A DNA stretch of 64,000 nt from Pseudoprevotella muciniphila. GTDB taxonomy: Bacteria; Bacteroidota; Bacteroidia; Bacteroidales; Bacteroidaceae. The position numbers were made by a program, and so were the translations under genes. Where the stretch lies: positions 2,232,001 through 2,296,000 of the forward strand of contig NZ_CP033459.1 in the NCBI RefSeq assembly GCF_003265305.2, in the 5' to 3' direction. The stretch's first letter is position 1. Each line of letters begins with the position of its first letter. Shown piece by piece: positions 44,627 to 53,384 of the stretch. The notes under the pieces were generated by a model that worked only from the letters and a program-made list of their open reading frames with translations, did no database searches and was not told the DNA's origin.

Positions 44627-46354
44627 ATGCAGACCACGGCAGAAACAAACTCAGCAAGAGATCAGAAGAATAATAATGACTTAACATCATCAAGGGATTT
44701 CATCCAACTTATCCAGGAGTCAATAGTAAAGCATTGGAACGAGGAAGCACTGACCGACTATAAGGGCGACACGCTGCGTTACAAGGATGTGGCGCGCAAA
44801 ATAGAGAAAATACATATCTTCTTTGAACAGACAGGCATAAAGAAAGGCGACAAAGTGGCGCTCTGCGGTAGAAACTGCGCGCATTGGGCGGTGGCATATA
44901 TAGCCACACTGACATACGGTGCTGTGTGCGTGCCAATACTTCATGAGTTCAAGCCCGACCAGGTGGAAGACCTCGTGAATCACAGCGAAGCGCGACTGCT
45001 CTTTGTCGGCGACTATATCTGGCCGCAACTTGATGCTGCTGCCATGCCCGACCTTGAAGGCATCATTGGTATTCTCGACTTCCAGGTGCTGCTGAGCCGT
45101 TCTGAAGAACTGACTTATGCACGTGAGCACCTCAACGAACTCTATGGAAAGAAGTTTCCCAAATTTTTCCGCGCTGAGCACGTACACTATCGCACATCAG
45201 AGCCAGAAGAACTCGCACTCATTAACTATACCAGCGGAACAACGAGTAATTCAAAGGGCGTGATGGTGCCCTATCGCGCCATGTGGTCCAACTACCACTT
45301 CGCGCTGGAGGTGCTCGAACCATATATGCCGAAAGAAGGAGCACGACTGGTGAGCATCCTGCCGATGGCGCACATGTATGGCATGGCATTCGAGTTCCTC
45401 TATGGCTTCCTGCGGGGCACGCATCTCTATTTCCTCACACGAGTGCCTTCACCAAAAATCATATTCCAGGCCTTTGGCGAAATCAAGCCGCATCTCATCA
45501 TTTGTGTGCCGCTCGTACTCGAGAAGGTTATCAAGAATATGATACTGCCGAAGTTGCAGACACCCAGCATGAAAATCCTGCTCGGACTGCCTGTTATCAG
45601 TCAGCACATACGCAACCGCATACGCGAACAACTCTTCCAGGCATTCGGAGGCAATTTCTATGAAATCATAGTGGGCGGTGCAGCCTTCAACAGCGAAGTG
45701 GAACTCTTCCTGCACCGCATTGGCTTCAACGTAACTGTGGGCTACGGCACAACCGAAACAGCACCTATCATCAGTTATTCAGACTGGAAAGAGGCGCGAA
45801 CCACATCATGCGGAGTTGCGGCACCGAGAATGGAAATAAAGATTGACAGTTCCGACCCATATAACATAGTAGGAGAAATCCTCACGCGCGGCGACAACGT
45901 GATGCTTGGCTATTACAAGAACGAAGCTGCCACACAAGCCTCATTCACAGAAGACGGATGGTACCGCACGGGCGACCTTGGCGTGTTGGATGAGGATGGA
46001 TACCTCTATATCAAGGGGCGCAGCAAGAATATGCTCCTCGGTGCTAACGGACAGAATATCTACCCGGAAGAAATAGAGGACAAACTAAGCACCATGCCTT
46101 ACGTAAGTGAGTGCATCGTCATACAGAAAGGCGAACACCTCTATGCACTTATTCATCCTAACTATGAAGAGGCGCAACGCGACAATGTGGAAGGCGAAGC
46201 ACTCCTCAGACAACTGGAGCAAAACCGCAAGGACCTCAACGAACAAATACCTGCCTACGAGCGAATACAGGGTATAAAGATTTTCGAGGAGGAGTTTGAA
46301 AAGACGGCGAAGCGCACCATCAAGCGCTATCTCTACGTAAACGAGGAAGTATAA
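44627..46354 (+). CDS. AMP-forming acyl-CoA ligase
   Basis: 575 residues from ATG 44627; the longer frame would need a TTG inside the promoter region. The AMP-binding loop is NYTSGTTSNSKGVMVPY, followed by GYGTTETAPI and YRTGDLGVLDEDGYLYIKGR. It activates a carboxylic acid, probably a fatty acid, to acyl-AMP and then acyl-CoA. A second, more typical long-chain enzyme is encoded at 56713. No transmembrane segment seen. Confidence 0.9.
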   Translation: MQTTAETNSARDQKNNNDLTSSRDFIQLIQESIVKHWNEEALTDYKGDTLRYKDVARKIEKIHIFFEQTGIKKGDKVALCGRNCAHWAVAYIATLTYGAVCVPILHEFKPDQVEDLVNHSEARLLFVGDYIWPQLDAAAMPDLEGIIGILDFQVLLSRSEELTYAREHLNELYGKKFPKFFRAEHVHYRTSEPEELALINYTSGTTSNSKGVMVPYRAMWSNYHFALEVLEPYMPKEGARLVSILPMAHMYGMAFEFLYGFLRGTHLYFLTRVPSPKIIFQAFGEIKPHLIICVPLVLEKVIKNMILPKLQTPSMKILLGLPVISQHIRNRIREQLFQAFGGNFYEIIVGGAAFNSEVELFLHRIGFNVTVGYGTTETAPIISYSDWKEARTTSCGVAAPRMEIKIDSSDPYNIVGEILTRGDNVMLGYYKNEAATQASFTEDGWYRTGDLGVLDEDGYLYIKGRSKNMLLGANGQNIYPEEIEDKLSTMPYVSECIVIQKGEHLYALIHPNYEEAQRDNVEGEALLRQLEQNRKDLNEQIPAYERIQGIKIFEEEFEKTAKRTIKRYLYVNEEV

Positions 46355-46376
46355 TCAGAATAAAAGAAAACAACTT

Positions 46377-46409
46377 TTATGGCGGCGGGGCTTGTGCCTG
46401 TCGCCATAA
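46377..46409 (+). terminator. Hairpin between the acyl-CoA ligase and acyltransferase genes
   Basis: TTATGGCG (46377-46384) pairs with CGCCATAA (46402-46409), with extra inner GGGC/GCC pairing. It lacks a T run, so it may only partly terminate or may shape the leader of the next gene. Confidence 0.4.
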
Positions 46410-46439
46410 TTGTAAGGATTATAGGAAGTTTTATAAATT

Positions 46440-47561
46440 ATGCGTGACTCATCCTTCTCCATAGTAAAGGCGTTCGGCATCATGCTCGTCGTCTTTTTCC
46501 ATTGCAACGTGTTGCCTGTGGTGGGAAGCCTTGCGGGGTCAATTTGTGTGTCGGTGTTCTTTATTTGTTCAGGTTATTTCTTTAGCGGCAAGAATGTGCA
46601 GCCTGGAGGACCTGAACGTTTCATCGCACGCAGGTTCCGAAGTCTTTACGTGCCGTTCCTGAAGTGGGCTGTTATCTTTCTCGTGTTGCATAATCTGCTG
46701 GTACATATCGGCGTGGAGTCGGGCAGTGGGCTTGGTAAACTTTATGATTGGCAAGCGTTTAGTCAGCGCCTGTGGAGCGTAACATTCAATATGAGCGGTT
46801 TCGACGAGCAACTCAGCGGCACATTCTGGTTCTTCCGATGTCTGCTTATCTGTTCACTGGTGATGCTGGCTATCCTTTGGACTATACGTCATTGGTTTGG
46901 CGAAAAGTCGCTTCACAGAGCGGCATGGGTGGTGCTGCTGTTGTTGGTTCTCCTTGTTGTCTGGAAAAATATGCTGGGGTTGAAAATTACCGGAGTGGCG
47001 CAAGGGGGGTCCAGAGAACTGGCAGGACTGTTCATGATGTTTTCGGGTTTTCTATATCGGAAATATGAAGCGAAAGTGCCCGTTGGCTGGAAATGGTGGC
47101 CGCTCTGTTTTGCTATACTCCTTTCTGTGGCATTCTTCTATCCCTCTCTGATGTCTTACAATCAGGACACACCGCATTTCTTCGCCTGGACGGCTGCATC
47201 TTACGCTGGTTTCCTGCTCTTGCGCGGTATAGCAAAAGCCATCTCCACACATCTGCCAAAGGCAACGGATTTCCTCGCTTATATCGGCGATCGCACATTG
47301 TGCATCTTCGCCTTCCATTTCAGTGCCTTTAAGGTGGTGAGCCTTCTTAAAGTTTGGCTCCTCGGTCTTCCTTCCGGCTTGCTTGCTAACCATCCCGTAA
47401 CCAATGCCGGAAATGCATGGGATGTTCCTTTTATGGCACTATATTTTATCATGGGTGTGGTACTACCCCTCGCATCAAAACACCTCTACGATACATACTG
47501 GAAAAACAGAAGACGGCGCGTTGTTCATGGGTTGCTGTCGCATTTCCACAAAAAATGCTAA
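46440..47561 (+). CDS. Membrane acyltransferase (acyltransferase-3 type)
   Basis: 373 residues with about ten hydrophobic helices. The N-terminal RDSSFSIVKAFGIMLVVFFHCN carries the family His in the first helix, and FFICSGYFFSGKN plus ARRFRSLYVPFLKW follow. Such enzymes O-acetylate cell-surface polysaccharides or lipids. The target is unknown, as no glycan synthesis genes lie beside it. Its end overlaps the -7 box of rnhB. Confidence 0.85.
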   Translation: MRDSSFSIVKAFGIMLVVFFHCNVLPVVGSLAGSICVSVFFICSGYFFSGKNVQPGGPERFIARRFRSLYVPFLKWAVIFLVLHNLLVHIGVESGSGLGKLYDWQAFSQRLWSVTFNMSGFDEQLSGTFWFFRCLLICSLVMLAILWTIRHWFGEKSLHRAAWVVLLLLVLLVVWKNMLGLKITGVAQGGSRELAGLFMMFSGFLYRKYEAKVPVGWKWWPLCFAILLSVAFFYPSLMSYNQDTPHFFAWTAASYAGFLLLRGIAKAISTHLPKATDFLAYIGDRTLCIFAFHFSAFKVVSLLKVWLLGLPSGLLANHPVTNAGNAWDVPFMALYFIMGVVLPLASKHLYDTYWKNRRRRVVHGLLSHFHKKC

Positions 47562-47566
47562 TTTTG
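47559..47566 (+). promoter_or_regulatory. -7 box directly before rnhB
   Basis: TAATTTTG, five bases before the rnhB ATG; the upstream TTG is 24 bases away, so the promoter is imperfect. Confidence 0.4.
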
Positions 47567-47571
47567 CGGTT

Positions 47572-48216
47572 ATGAAGACTCATAAAGTTCTTGAACCGGT
47601 GTTTAACGACCTTGGACTTGTCGAAGCGGGTTGTGACGAAGCAGGACGTGGCTGTCTGGCAGGGAGTGTGTATGCCGGAGCAGTCATTTTTCCGCCTGAC
47701 TATCGGAATGAACGCCTTAACGACTCCAAGCAACTCACAGCCAAGCAGCGGTATGCGCTCCGCGAAGAGATACAGCGCGATGCGCTGGCATGGGGCATAG
47801 GTGTGGTAACGCCGGAAGAAATAGACAAAATCAATATCCTGCGTGCTTCAATAACGGCTATGCACCGTGCGCTCGACAGTCTTGCGATACGTCCCGGATT
47901 TATCATCGTCGATGGCAACAAGTTTTTCAATTATGGCGATACGCCATGGCAGACCGTAGTGAAAGGCGACGGGAAGTATCTGTCCATAGCCGCAGCGTCC
48001 ATTCTGGCAAAAACCTACCGAGACGACTATATGGCGCAACTTCATGAGGAATACCCCTATTATGGTTGGGATCATAACGCAGGATATCCTACAAAGGCAC
48101 ATCGCGATGGCATCCGTAAGCATGGCATTTCGCCCTATCATCGCAAATCGTATAACTTGCTCGGCGACGGACAACTGGAACTTTTCCCCGACGTCGCTTT
48201 TTCAGATGAGAAATAA
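47572..48216 (+). CDS. rnhB: Ribonuclease HII
   Basis: 214 residues from ATG 47572, where family similarity starts; the frame extends upstream within the acyltransferase gene but that part is not RNase HII. Catalytic motif EAGCDEAGRGCLAG (Asp-Glu), then VKGDGKYLSIAAASILAKTYRD and WDHNAGYPTKAH. It removes RNA from RNA:DNA hybrids, including single ribonucleotides. Confidence 0.96.
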   Translation: MKTHKVLEPVFNDLGLVEAGCDEAGRGCLAGSVYAGAVIFPPDYRNERLNDSKQLTAKQRYALREEIQRDALAWGIGVVTPEEIDKINILRASITAMHRALDSLAIRPGFIIVDGNKFFNYGDTPWQTVVKGDGKYLSIAAASILAKTYRDDYMAQLHEEYPYYGWDHNAGYPTKAHRDGIRKHGISPYHRKSYNLLGDGQLELFPDVAFSDEK

Positions 48217-48227
48217 TACACCATATT

Positions 48228-48695
48228 ATGAAAACTAAAGCAATTTTATCTATAGTAGCATTTCTGTTTGTGGCTATGCCCTTCCATGTAGGGGCTCAAG
48301 AGTACAAAATGAATGTAGAGAAAACGGACGGGCAGAGGGTTACGTTTCCTACAAAAATAGTCAGACAAATAAGTATTTCTGCCGAAGAAAATGCCGAAAA
48401 TTCCACCCTTGAAGGTGCTATAACAGGACAATGGAAACGGCAGTCAGGCGGTTTCTTGCTCCATGCAGAAACAGACCATACAAAGGCACGACTGGTATAT
48501 GGCGATTGCAGTTTCAATGATGACGGCACCTGTACACTCGATGGTAGGTCAGCCACATACGTAGTGAAAGGAAATTCTATCTGGCTCTATATGGTACTGG
48601 CAGAATACGACAGCACATACTACTATTCAGCCAAACTGAAATACCGCCTGACGGACAATACGCTGATCATCGGCGGACTGGTGCTCAAGAAATAG
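48228..48695 (+). CDS. Small secreted protein of unknown function
   Basis: 155 residues with signal peptide MKTKAILSIVAFLFVAMPFHVGA. The mature part starts YKMNVEKTDGQRVTFPTKIVRQISI, a short segment often found in Bacteroidales lipocalin-like or T9SS-linked proteins. A small beta-rich domain follows (GQWKRQ ... CTLDGRSATYVVKGNSIWLY). It begins 11 bases after rnhB and may share its transcript. Convergent with the next gene. Confidence 0.7.
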   Translation: MKTKAILSIVAFLFVAMPFHVGAQEYKMNVEKTDGQRVTFPTKIVRQISISAEENAENSTLEGAITGQWKRQSGGFLLHAETDHTKARLVYGDCSFNDDGTCTLDGRSATYVVKGNSIWLYMVLAEYDSTYYYSAKLKYRLTDNTLIIGGLVLKK

Positions 48696-48720
48696 TTTAT
48701 AGAATCCCCCTTGTTTGTGC

Positions 48721-49287
48721 TTATTGCAACTCCCTGCTGAAAGCCACAATTTCTTTACCCATTGTGGCTGTCATCGTGTTGCCATGAATCTCTACGTCGC
48801 GGAGGGCACTGCCGCTGTTGTGCTTGTAATAACCTTTAAGTACGTTCCTAATGGTGGAAAGATAATTCTTTATCTGAACCTTGTTGCGCTTTTCGAATGC
48901 TCTGCGCAGACTGCCCTGAACAGCATCGTCGTGCTCGGGAAAACTGGTGCCGAGATGTTCCACTTTCAGCGTCTTGCAGTTATAGACGATGAGGATGTCA
49001 TTGCCGTTGATAGCCCATTTTCCTTCTATGCTGCTTAAAAATGAGAAAACCACGATTTCATCGTTATTATCCCTCACTTCTTCCTCATAGACCACAGTTT
49101 CTGCGAGAGTGCCGTCGGGGACAAATTTCCGCACGGAACGTTGTGTCTCGTTGGTGCCGCTCTGCTCGTCAGTGGTAACCAGCGTGCGTGTCCATTTGCC
49201 TGCAATAGCATGCTGAAGCGGGGTTTGTGCAGCAGCAAATTGGATGGAAATAAAGCATATTGCAAGAAGATAAAGTGTCTTGTTCAT
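48721..49287 (-). CDS. Secreted lipocalin-like hypothetical protein
   Basis: 188 residues, signal peptide MNKTLYLLAICFISIQFAAA. The body, GKWTRTLVTTDEQSGTNE, then FLSSIEGKWAINGNDILIVYNC, has the alternating G-x-W and strand pattern of lipocalin-like domains that bind small hydrophobic ligands. No specific family could be fixed. Confidence 0.65.
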   Translation of the reverse strand: MNKTLYLLAICFISIQFAAAQTPLQHAIAGKWTRTLVTTDEQSGTNETQRSVRKFVPDGTLAETVVYEEEVRDNNDEIVVFSFLSSIEGKWAINGNDILIVYNCKTLKVEHLGTSFPEHDDAVQGSLRRAFEKRNKVQIKNYLSTIRNVLKGYYKHNSGSALRDVEIHGNTMTATMGKEIVAFSRELQ

Positions 49288-49329
49288 GGGGCAATGTTTT
49301 CTGTCTTCTTCTCTTTAAAATAAAAAAAT

Positions 49330-49377
49330 GGGTTACCGCTGTAACCCAACCTTGTTAACCTTAAATCTAATATTATG
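49330..49377 (+). other. Hairpin plus AT-rich leader without a clear downstream gene
   Basis: GGGTTAC / GTAACCC with a CGCT loop, then AACCTTAAATCTAATATTATGAAAA. In Bacteroidales such leaders typically precede secreted-protein genes. Here the following ORF (49375-49572) is 65 codons, low in complexity and overlaps the CYTH gene end, so it looks like an orphan leader. Confidence 0.35.
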
Positions 49378-49523
49378 AAAAACACAATGCAAATCTACAG
49401 ATTTTCCTTACATTTGAGAGAAAAAACAACAAATTTGTTCGCTTTTGTAAGTTTTATGTTGAGTTTTCTGCAGTTTTTGCAAGGTGAAGTTTGCAAATTG
49501 TCAGGTTGTTGCAAGCGTTGGGT

Positions 49524-50024
49524 CTACGGGTTATCGGTATTGTTTTTTTCTTCCTCGCTCCATTTTTTGTAGGGAGTCGTGCGCAGGAGCGAATTATAGT
49601 AACGGCGTTTGCCGGTTACTTCGTCGCCGAGGAAGTCAGGCCGTTCGAAAGGCTCGTTCTCGTCCTTAAGTTCTACCTCTGCCATGACGAGACCTTCGTT
49701 GTCGCCATAGAATTCATCAACTTCAAACACGTGCTTACCCACAGGCACAAGCCAGCGTGTCTTGTGGATGATGCCGGGCTCGCAGATGCTAAGCAGTGAG
49801 AGACCTTCGTCGCGGGTTATTTCTTTCTCAAATTCATAACGAGACAGTCCGCCGCGTCTGGATGGCCCTTTGATGGTGAGGTAGCATTTGTCATCGCGCA
49901 GCCGCACGCGAACCGTCCTGCCTCTTGCGCTGCAAATGTAGCCTTGAATGATGGTGGTGTGGGAGGTCGATAACTTTTTGTAGTCGCCTTTGATGAGAAA
50001 CTTACGTTCTATTTCTAATGGCAT
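49524..50024 (-). CDS. CYTH-domain protein (triphosphatase-like)
   Basis: 166 residues. The defining N-terminal EIERKF (as LEIERKFLIKGD) is followed by alternating charged strands: VRVRLRDDKCYLTIKGP, YEFEKEI, FEVDEFYGD and AEVELKDE. They build the triphosphate tunnel with Lys, Arg and Glu residues. Bacterial members mostly hydrolyse inorganic triphosphate or thiamine triphosphate. Same strand as prfB and a small membrane gene, 124 bases downstream of the latter. Confidence 0.88.
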   Translation of the reverse strand: MPLEIERKFLIKGDYKKLSTSHTTIIQGYICSARGRTVRVRLRDDKCYLTIKGPSRRGGLSRYEFEKEITRDEGLSLLSICEPGIIHKTRWLVPVGKHVFEVDEFYGDNEGLVMAEVELKDENEPFERPDFLGDEVTGKRRYYNSLLRTTPYKKWSEEEKNNTDNP

Positions 50025-50148
50025 AGGTGTAGTTGTATTGCAGTAGTGTTATGGTCAATGAGGGTAATACGAATCAGCAGACAACCCAATTGCGGCGAGT
50101 TGTGTGCCCGTCGTAAGTGGTGAGGAGAATTGCTGTATAAAGGGTAAA

Positions 50149-50316
50149 TCAATGAGCGAGGTTGTAGTAGGCTATCATGCCCAGGACCATGAGAATGAGC
50201 AGTCCGAAGAAAATACCCTTCATGATGCGGTCTGCCTTTCTGCGTTGCGCCTCTTCTCTCCGTTTACTTTTGGCTTTGTGCCCGTTTGGCTTGTTCTTGT
50301 TTTTATTGTTGCTCAT
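50149..50316 (-). CDS. Small membrane protein, 55 residues
   Basis: Starts MSNNKNKNKPNGHKAKSKRR, a very basic, polar N-terminus, followed by one hydrophobic helix (IMKGIFFGLLILMVLGMIAYY) and NLAH. It lies 36 bases after prfB. The organisation (basic cytoplasmic tail then helix) and open spacing support a real gene. No family recognised. Confidence 0.6.
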   Translation of the reverse strand: MSNNKNKNKPNGHKAKSKRREEAQRRKADRIMKGIFFGLLILMVLGMIAYYNLAH

Positions 50317-50352
50317 AAATCGCTATAGTTTGCGGCAACAGGGTTGCCGAGG

Positions 50353-51474
50353 TTAGTTTTCATTGTTCTGTCCTGCAAATTCCATGAGGTAAGCCTTGAT
50401 GAAACCGTCTATTTTCCCGTCCATCACACCATTTACATCGCTTGTCTGATAGTTTGTGCGGTGGTCTTTTACACGGCGATCGTCGAACACGTAGGAGCGT
50501 ATCTGGCTGCCCCATTCAATCTTCTTCTTGCCGGCTTCAATCTTTGCCTGTGCGGCTTTTCTGCGCTGCAATTCGCGGTCGTAGAGTTGGCTGCGCAGCA
50601 AGCGCATGGCGTTCTCGCGGTTTTCCAACTGCTTGCGGCTTTCGGTGTTCTCTATGAGGATTTCTTCCTGTTCGCCGGTGTCGGGGTCGGTGTATTGATA
50701 GCGCAGACGCACACCTGTTTCCACCTTGTTCACGTTCTGACCTCCGGCTCCACCGCTGCGGAAGAGGTCCCAACTGATTTTTGAAGGATCCACGTTCACT
50801 TCGATGGAATCATCCACCAGTGGTGTTACGAACACACTGGCAAAACTCGTCATGCGCTTGCCCTGTGCGTTGTAGGGCGAAACGCGAACCAAACGATGAA
50901 CGCCGTTCTCGCTCTTAAGGTAGCCGTAGGCATAGTCGCCCTCTATCTCGAATGTAACGGTCTTGATACCCGCTTCTTCGCCTTCCTGAAGGTTGGAAAT
51001 GCTCACTTTGTAGTCGTTTGCCTCTGCATAGCGCATATACATACGCATGAGCATCTGTGCCCAGTCCTGACTCTCTGTACCGCCTGCTCCGGAATTAATT
51101 TTCAGTACGCATGACATGGCGTCCTCTTCTTGGCGGAGCATGTTCTTGAGTTCGAGCGCTTCGATGGCTGCGATGGCTTTGGCATAGTCGTCGTCCACCT
51201 CGCTTTCTTCAATCAGGCCGTCCTTGCAGAACTCGAATGCCAGTTGCAGTTCATCGGTCAGAGTCTTCACCTCTTTGTAGCCGTTCAGCCATTTTTCGAG
51301 TCCCTTGACCAACTTCATCTGCTCCTCGGCACGTTTCTGGTCCTCCCAGAAGTCGGGAGCCTGGGTGCGAAGTTGTTCTTCCTCGTACTGCATCTGCTTG
51401 GCAGGAATGTCGAGGTAGCGGTAAAGTTGCTCGCAGCGGTCTTGTGCTTCTTTAAGTTGTTCTGTTGTTATCAT
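50353..51474 (-). CDS. prfB: Peptide chain release factor 2
   Basis: 373 residues. The peptidyl-tRNA hydrolysis motif GGAGGQNVNKVETG contains GGQ, and RVSPYNAQGKRMTSFASVFV is typical of RF2. It ends translation at UGA and UAA. Many prfB genes carry an in-frame UGA with a programmed +1 frameshift near codon 25; here that region reads in frame (YRYLDIPAKQ), so the frameshift site is absent. Confidence 0.96.
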   Translation of the reverse strand: MITTEQLKEAQDRCEQLYRYLDIPAKQMQYEEEQLRTQAPDFWEDQKRAEEQMKLVKGLEKWLNGYKEVKTLTDELQLAFEFCKDGLIEESEVDDDYAKAIAAIEALELKNMLRQEEDAMSCVLKINSGAGGTESQDWAQMLMRMYMRYAEANDYKVSISNLQEGEEAGIKTVTFEIEGDYAYGYLKSENGVHRLVRVSPYNAQGKRMTSFASVFVTPLVDDSIEVNVDPSKISWDLFRSGGAGGQNVNKVETGVRLRYQYTDPDTGEQEEILIENTESRKQLENRENAMRLLRSQLYDRELQRRKAAQAKIEAGKKKIEWGSQIRSYVFDDRRVKDHRTNYQTSDVNGVMDGKIDGFIKAYLMEFAGQNNEN

Positions 51475-51482
51475 TATGAATG

Positions 51483-51490
51483 CAAATGTA
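51483..51490 (-). promoter_or_regulatory. -7 box immediately before prfB
   Basis: TACATTTG on the minus strand, eight bases before the ATG, implying a leader of only a few bases. Confidence 0.5.
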
Positions 51491-51542
51491 CAAAAAAAGT
51501 CTGTAACGAAACACTGATTCAGGAATATTGACGCAAATATGC

Positions 51543-51616
51543 AATAAGGGTGCTCTGTAAATCAGGAAAATAACAAGACGATGAATATATTCCTTATTTA
51601 TAGAACACCCTTGTAG
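51543..51616. repeat. Imperfect inverted repeat
   Basis: An AAGGGTGCTCTGTAAAT arm near 51546-51562 and its imperfect complement ATTTATAGAACACCCTT at 51596-51612 enclose an AT-rich loop. It may form a transcript end after the hydrolase gene; the second arm belongs to a short dispersed element. Confidence 0.55.
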
Positions 51617-51659
51617 AAGTCTCAGTATGTTTTGTTAATCTGTTATAAGAGGAAGACTT

Positions 51660-52763
51660 CTATTTCTTTAGGTTTGACTTGAAGAAGTTTTCTAACTTGT
51701 CGAACGGAATCACTCCTGCTGCGTCGTCGTAGAGGTCCACGTGGGATGCGCCGGGAATGATGAGCAGTTCTTTATTCCCTATCGTCTTGCTCACGCCCTC
51801 CACGTGCTGCCCTGTCATCTTCTCGAAGGCACCCTCGCTGAAGTAGCGGCTGTGAGCCTTCTCGCCGTGAATGAGCAGCACGGGGCGGTCAATCTCGTGG
51901 GCATAGGCGAGCAGGGGCTGATTCATGAACGACTGGGTACCAATGGTGTTCCAGCCATCAGTTGAGTTACCACTGCGCTCATGGTAGCCGCGTGGGGTCT
52001 TATAGTAGGCGTGATAATCCTTGACGAACCACGGAGCATCTTCCGGTAGCGGATCAATGACACCGCCCGTGCGGCCATAGTCGCCCGTCTTATATGCCTT
52101 GGTGCGTGCTTCTGCCATCATCCGTCGCATAGCATTGCGTGCCTCGGCATTGTCGTTCTGGTCGAAGTAGCCGTTCGCAGCATTGCGACTGATGTCGTAC
52201 ATCGTTGATGCCACCGTTGCCTTGATGCGTGGGTCGAGTGCTGCGGCATTGATTGCCATGCCACCGAAACCGCAGATGCCGATGATGCCGATGCGTTCTG
52301 CGTCCACATCTTCGAGGGTGGAGAGGAAATCAACGGCTGCAAGGAAGTCTTCTGTGTTGATGTCGGGTGATGCCGTGCGACGAGGCTCACCTCCACTCTC
52401 GCCTGTGTATGAAGGGTCGAAAGCGATGGTCAGAAATCCACGCTCTGCCATGTGCTGTGCGTAGAGACCGCTCGACTGTTCCTTCACTGCACCGAACGGT
52501 CCGCTTACGGCGATGGCAGCAAACTTACCGCCTTCGGGGGCAGACTTCGGTGTGTACATGTCTGCTGCGAGTTCTATGCCATAGCGATTGTGGAATGTTA
52601 CCTTCTTATGGTCCACCTTGTCGCTCTGTGGGAAGGTCTTGTCCCACTTTGTTGTCAGTTGTCGTTGGGTCATATTCTTTTCGTTTTGATTGTTTTTTTC
52701 TTTTTGTGCACTGACGGTCAGCATGATGCCGGCGAGGACAGTGCATAGTAATAACTTTTTCAT
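51660..52763 (-). CDS. Secreted alpha/beta hydrolase (dienelactone hydrolase-like)
   Basis: 367 residues, signal peptide MKKLLLCTVLAGIMLTVSA. The nucleophile elbow is GICGFGGMA, with Cys in place of Ser as in dienelactone hydrolases. A later Asp (IDRPVLLIHGEKAHS region) and the His of PGASHVDLYDD complete a triad. The substrate is unknown. Its ATG overlaps the TGA of the cyclophilin-like gene by four bases, showing translational coupling. Confidence 0.85.
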   Translation of the reverse strand: MKKLLLCTVLAGIMLTVSAQKEKNNQNEKNMTQRQLTTKWDKTFPQSDKVDHKKVTFHNRYGIELAADMYTPKSAPEGGKFAAIAVSGPFGAVKEQSSGLYAQHMAERGFLTIAFDPSYTGESGGEPRRTASPDINTEDFLAAVDFLSTLEDVDAERIGIIGICGFGGMAINAAALDPRIKATVASTMYDISRNAANGYFDQNDNAEARNAMRRMMAEARTKAYKTGDYGRTGGVIDPLPEDAPWFVKDYHAYYKTPRGYHERSGNSTDGWNTIGTQSFMNQPLLAYAHEIDRPVLLIHGEKAHSRYFSEGAFEKMTGQHVEGVSKTIGNKELLIIPGASHVDLYDDAAGVIPFDKLENFFKSNLKK

Positions 52764-53359
52764 CTGATTATCTTTTTACCGTTTTTGATAATTATTCCTT
52801 TTGTCCTTGCCTGGGCTATCGTGCCTTGAAGGGTATATTCCCCAGACTTTCTTTCGTCGGACTCTGTTTGACGAATGCCTGTTGTCTGGTTCAGCGACAA
52901 TGTTACGCTGATATTGCTTTTGCCCGCTTTGAGAAACGCCCGCAGTTCGCTTTCAGACAGTCCGTCTATCCTCCCAAGAAGGGTGTAACTCCAGGAGTTT
53001 GAGCCATAGAACATGCAGATGTTGCTCCCGCCATAGAGGATGATGTCGCCTGGCTGTGCTGTCATTTGCTTATTGCTCGCAGGCAGCGTGAAACCCAGTG
53101 CGCCCCATATCTCAAATCCGCCGCTGGAGTTGAGTGTTACTGTTATGGGCGCTTCCTCAAGTCTTGCTGTCAATGCTCTGGTGGCTGCGTTGTCGGTGAG
53201 TGTGGCTGATTCTGTCCTTCCGTCGATGGTGATGTACATTTTTTGTGTCAGGTTGTCTGAGGTTTTATTGTCCTGGGCTTTAATTGTGCTCTCCGAGGAA
53301 CAGCATGTCAGTAACAGGACAGACAGTATGACGAATAACTGTTTCATTCGCTTTATCAT
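52760..53359 (-). CDS. Cyclophilin-like fold protein with T9SS-like tail
   Basis: 199 residues. A signal region (QLFVILSVLLLTCCSS) includes a possible lipobox Cys, although LLTC is not ideal and cleavage after IKA is also possible. MYITIDGRTESATLTDNAAT through PGDIILYGGSNICMFYGSNSWSYTLLGRI matches the small cyclophilin-like domain found beside hydrolases and reductases. The end, EYTLQGTIAQARTKGIIIKN-GKKIIR, resembles a T9SS sorting signal. A second ATG at 53347 is an equally possible start. Confidence 0.8.
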   Translation of the reverse strand: MIKRMKQLFVILSVLLLTCCSSESTIKAQDNKTSDNLTQKMYITIDGRTESATLTDNAATRALTARLEEAPITVTLNSSGGFEIWGALGFTLPASNKQMTAQPGDIILYGGSNICMFYGSNSWSYTLLGRIDGLSESELRAFLKAGKSNISVTLSLNQTTGIRQTESDERKSGEYTLQGTIAQARTKGIIIKNGKKIIR

Positions 53360-53384
53360 TTATAGAACACGCCTTTATCATTTT

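Noticed and set aside
46733-47393. Minus-strand frames opposite the acyltransferase
   Set aside because: Shadows of a membrane-protein gene with strong plus-strand support.
49375-49572. 65-codon plus-strand frame after a hairpin leader
   Set aside because: Low-complexity Phe/Leu/Ser composition, no clear signal peptide cleavage site, and it overlaps the end of the CYTH gene.
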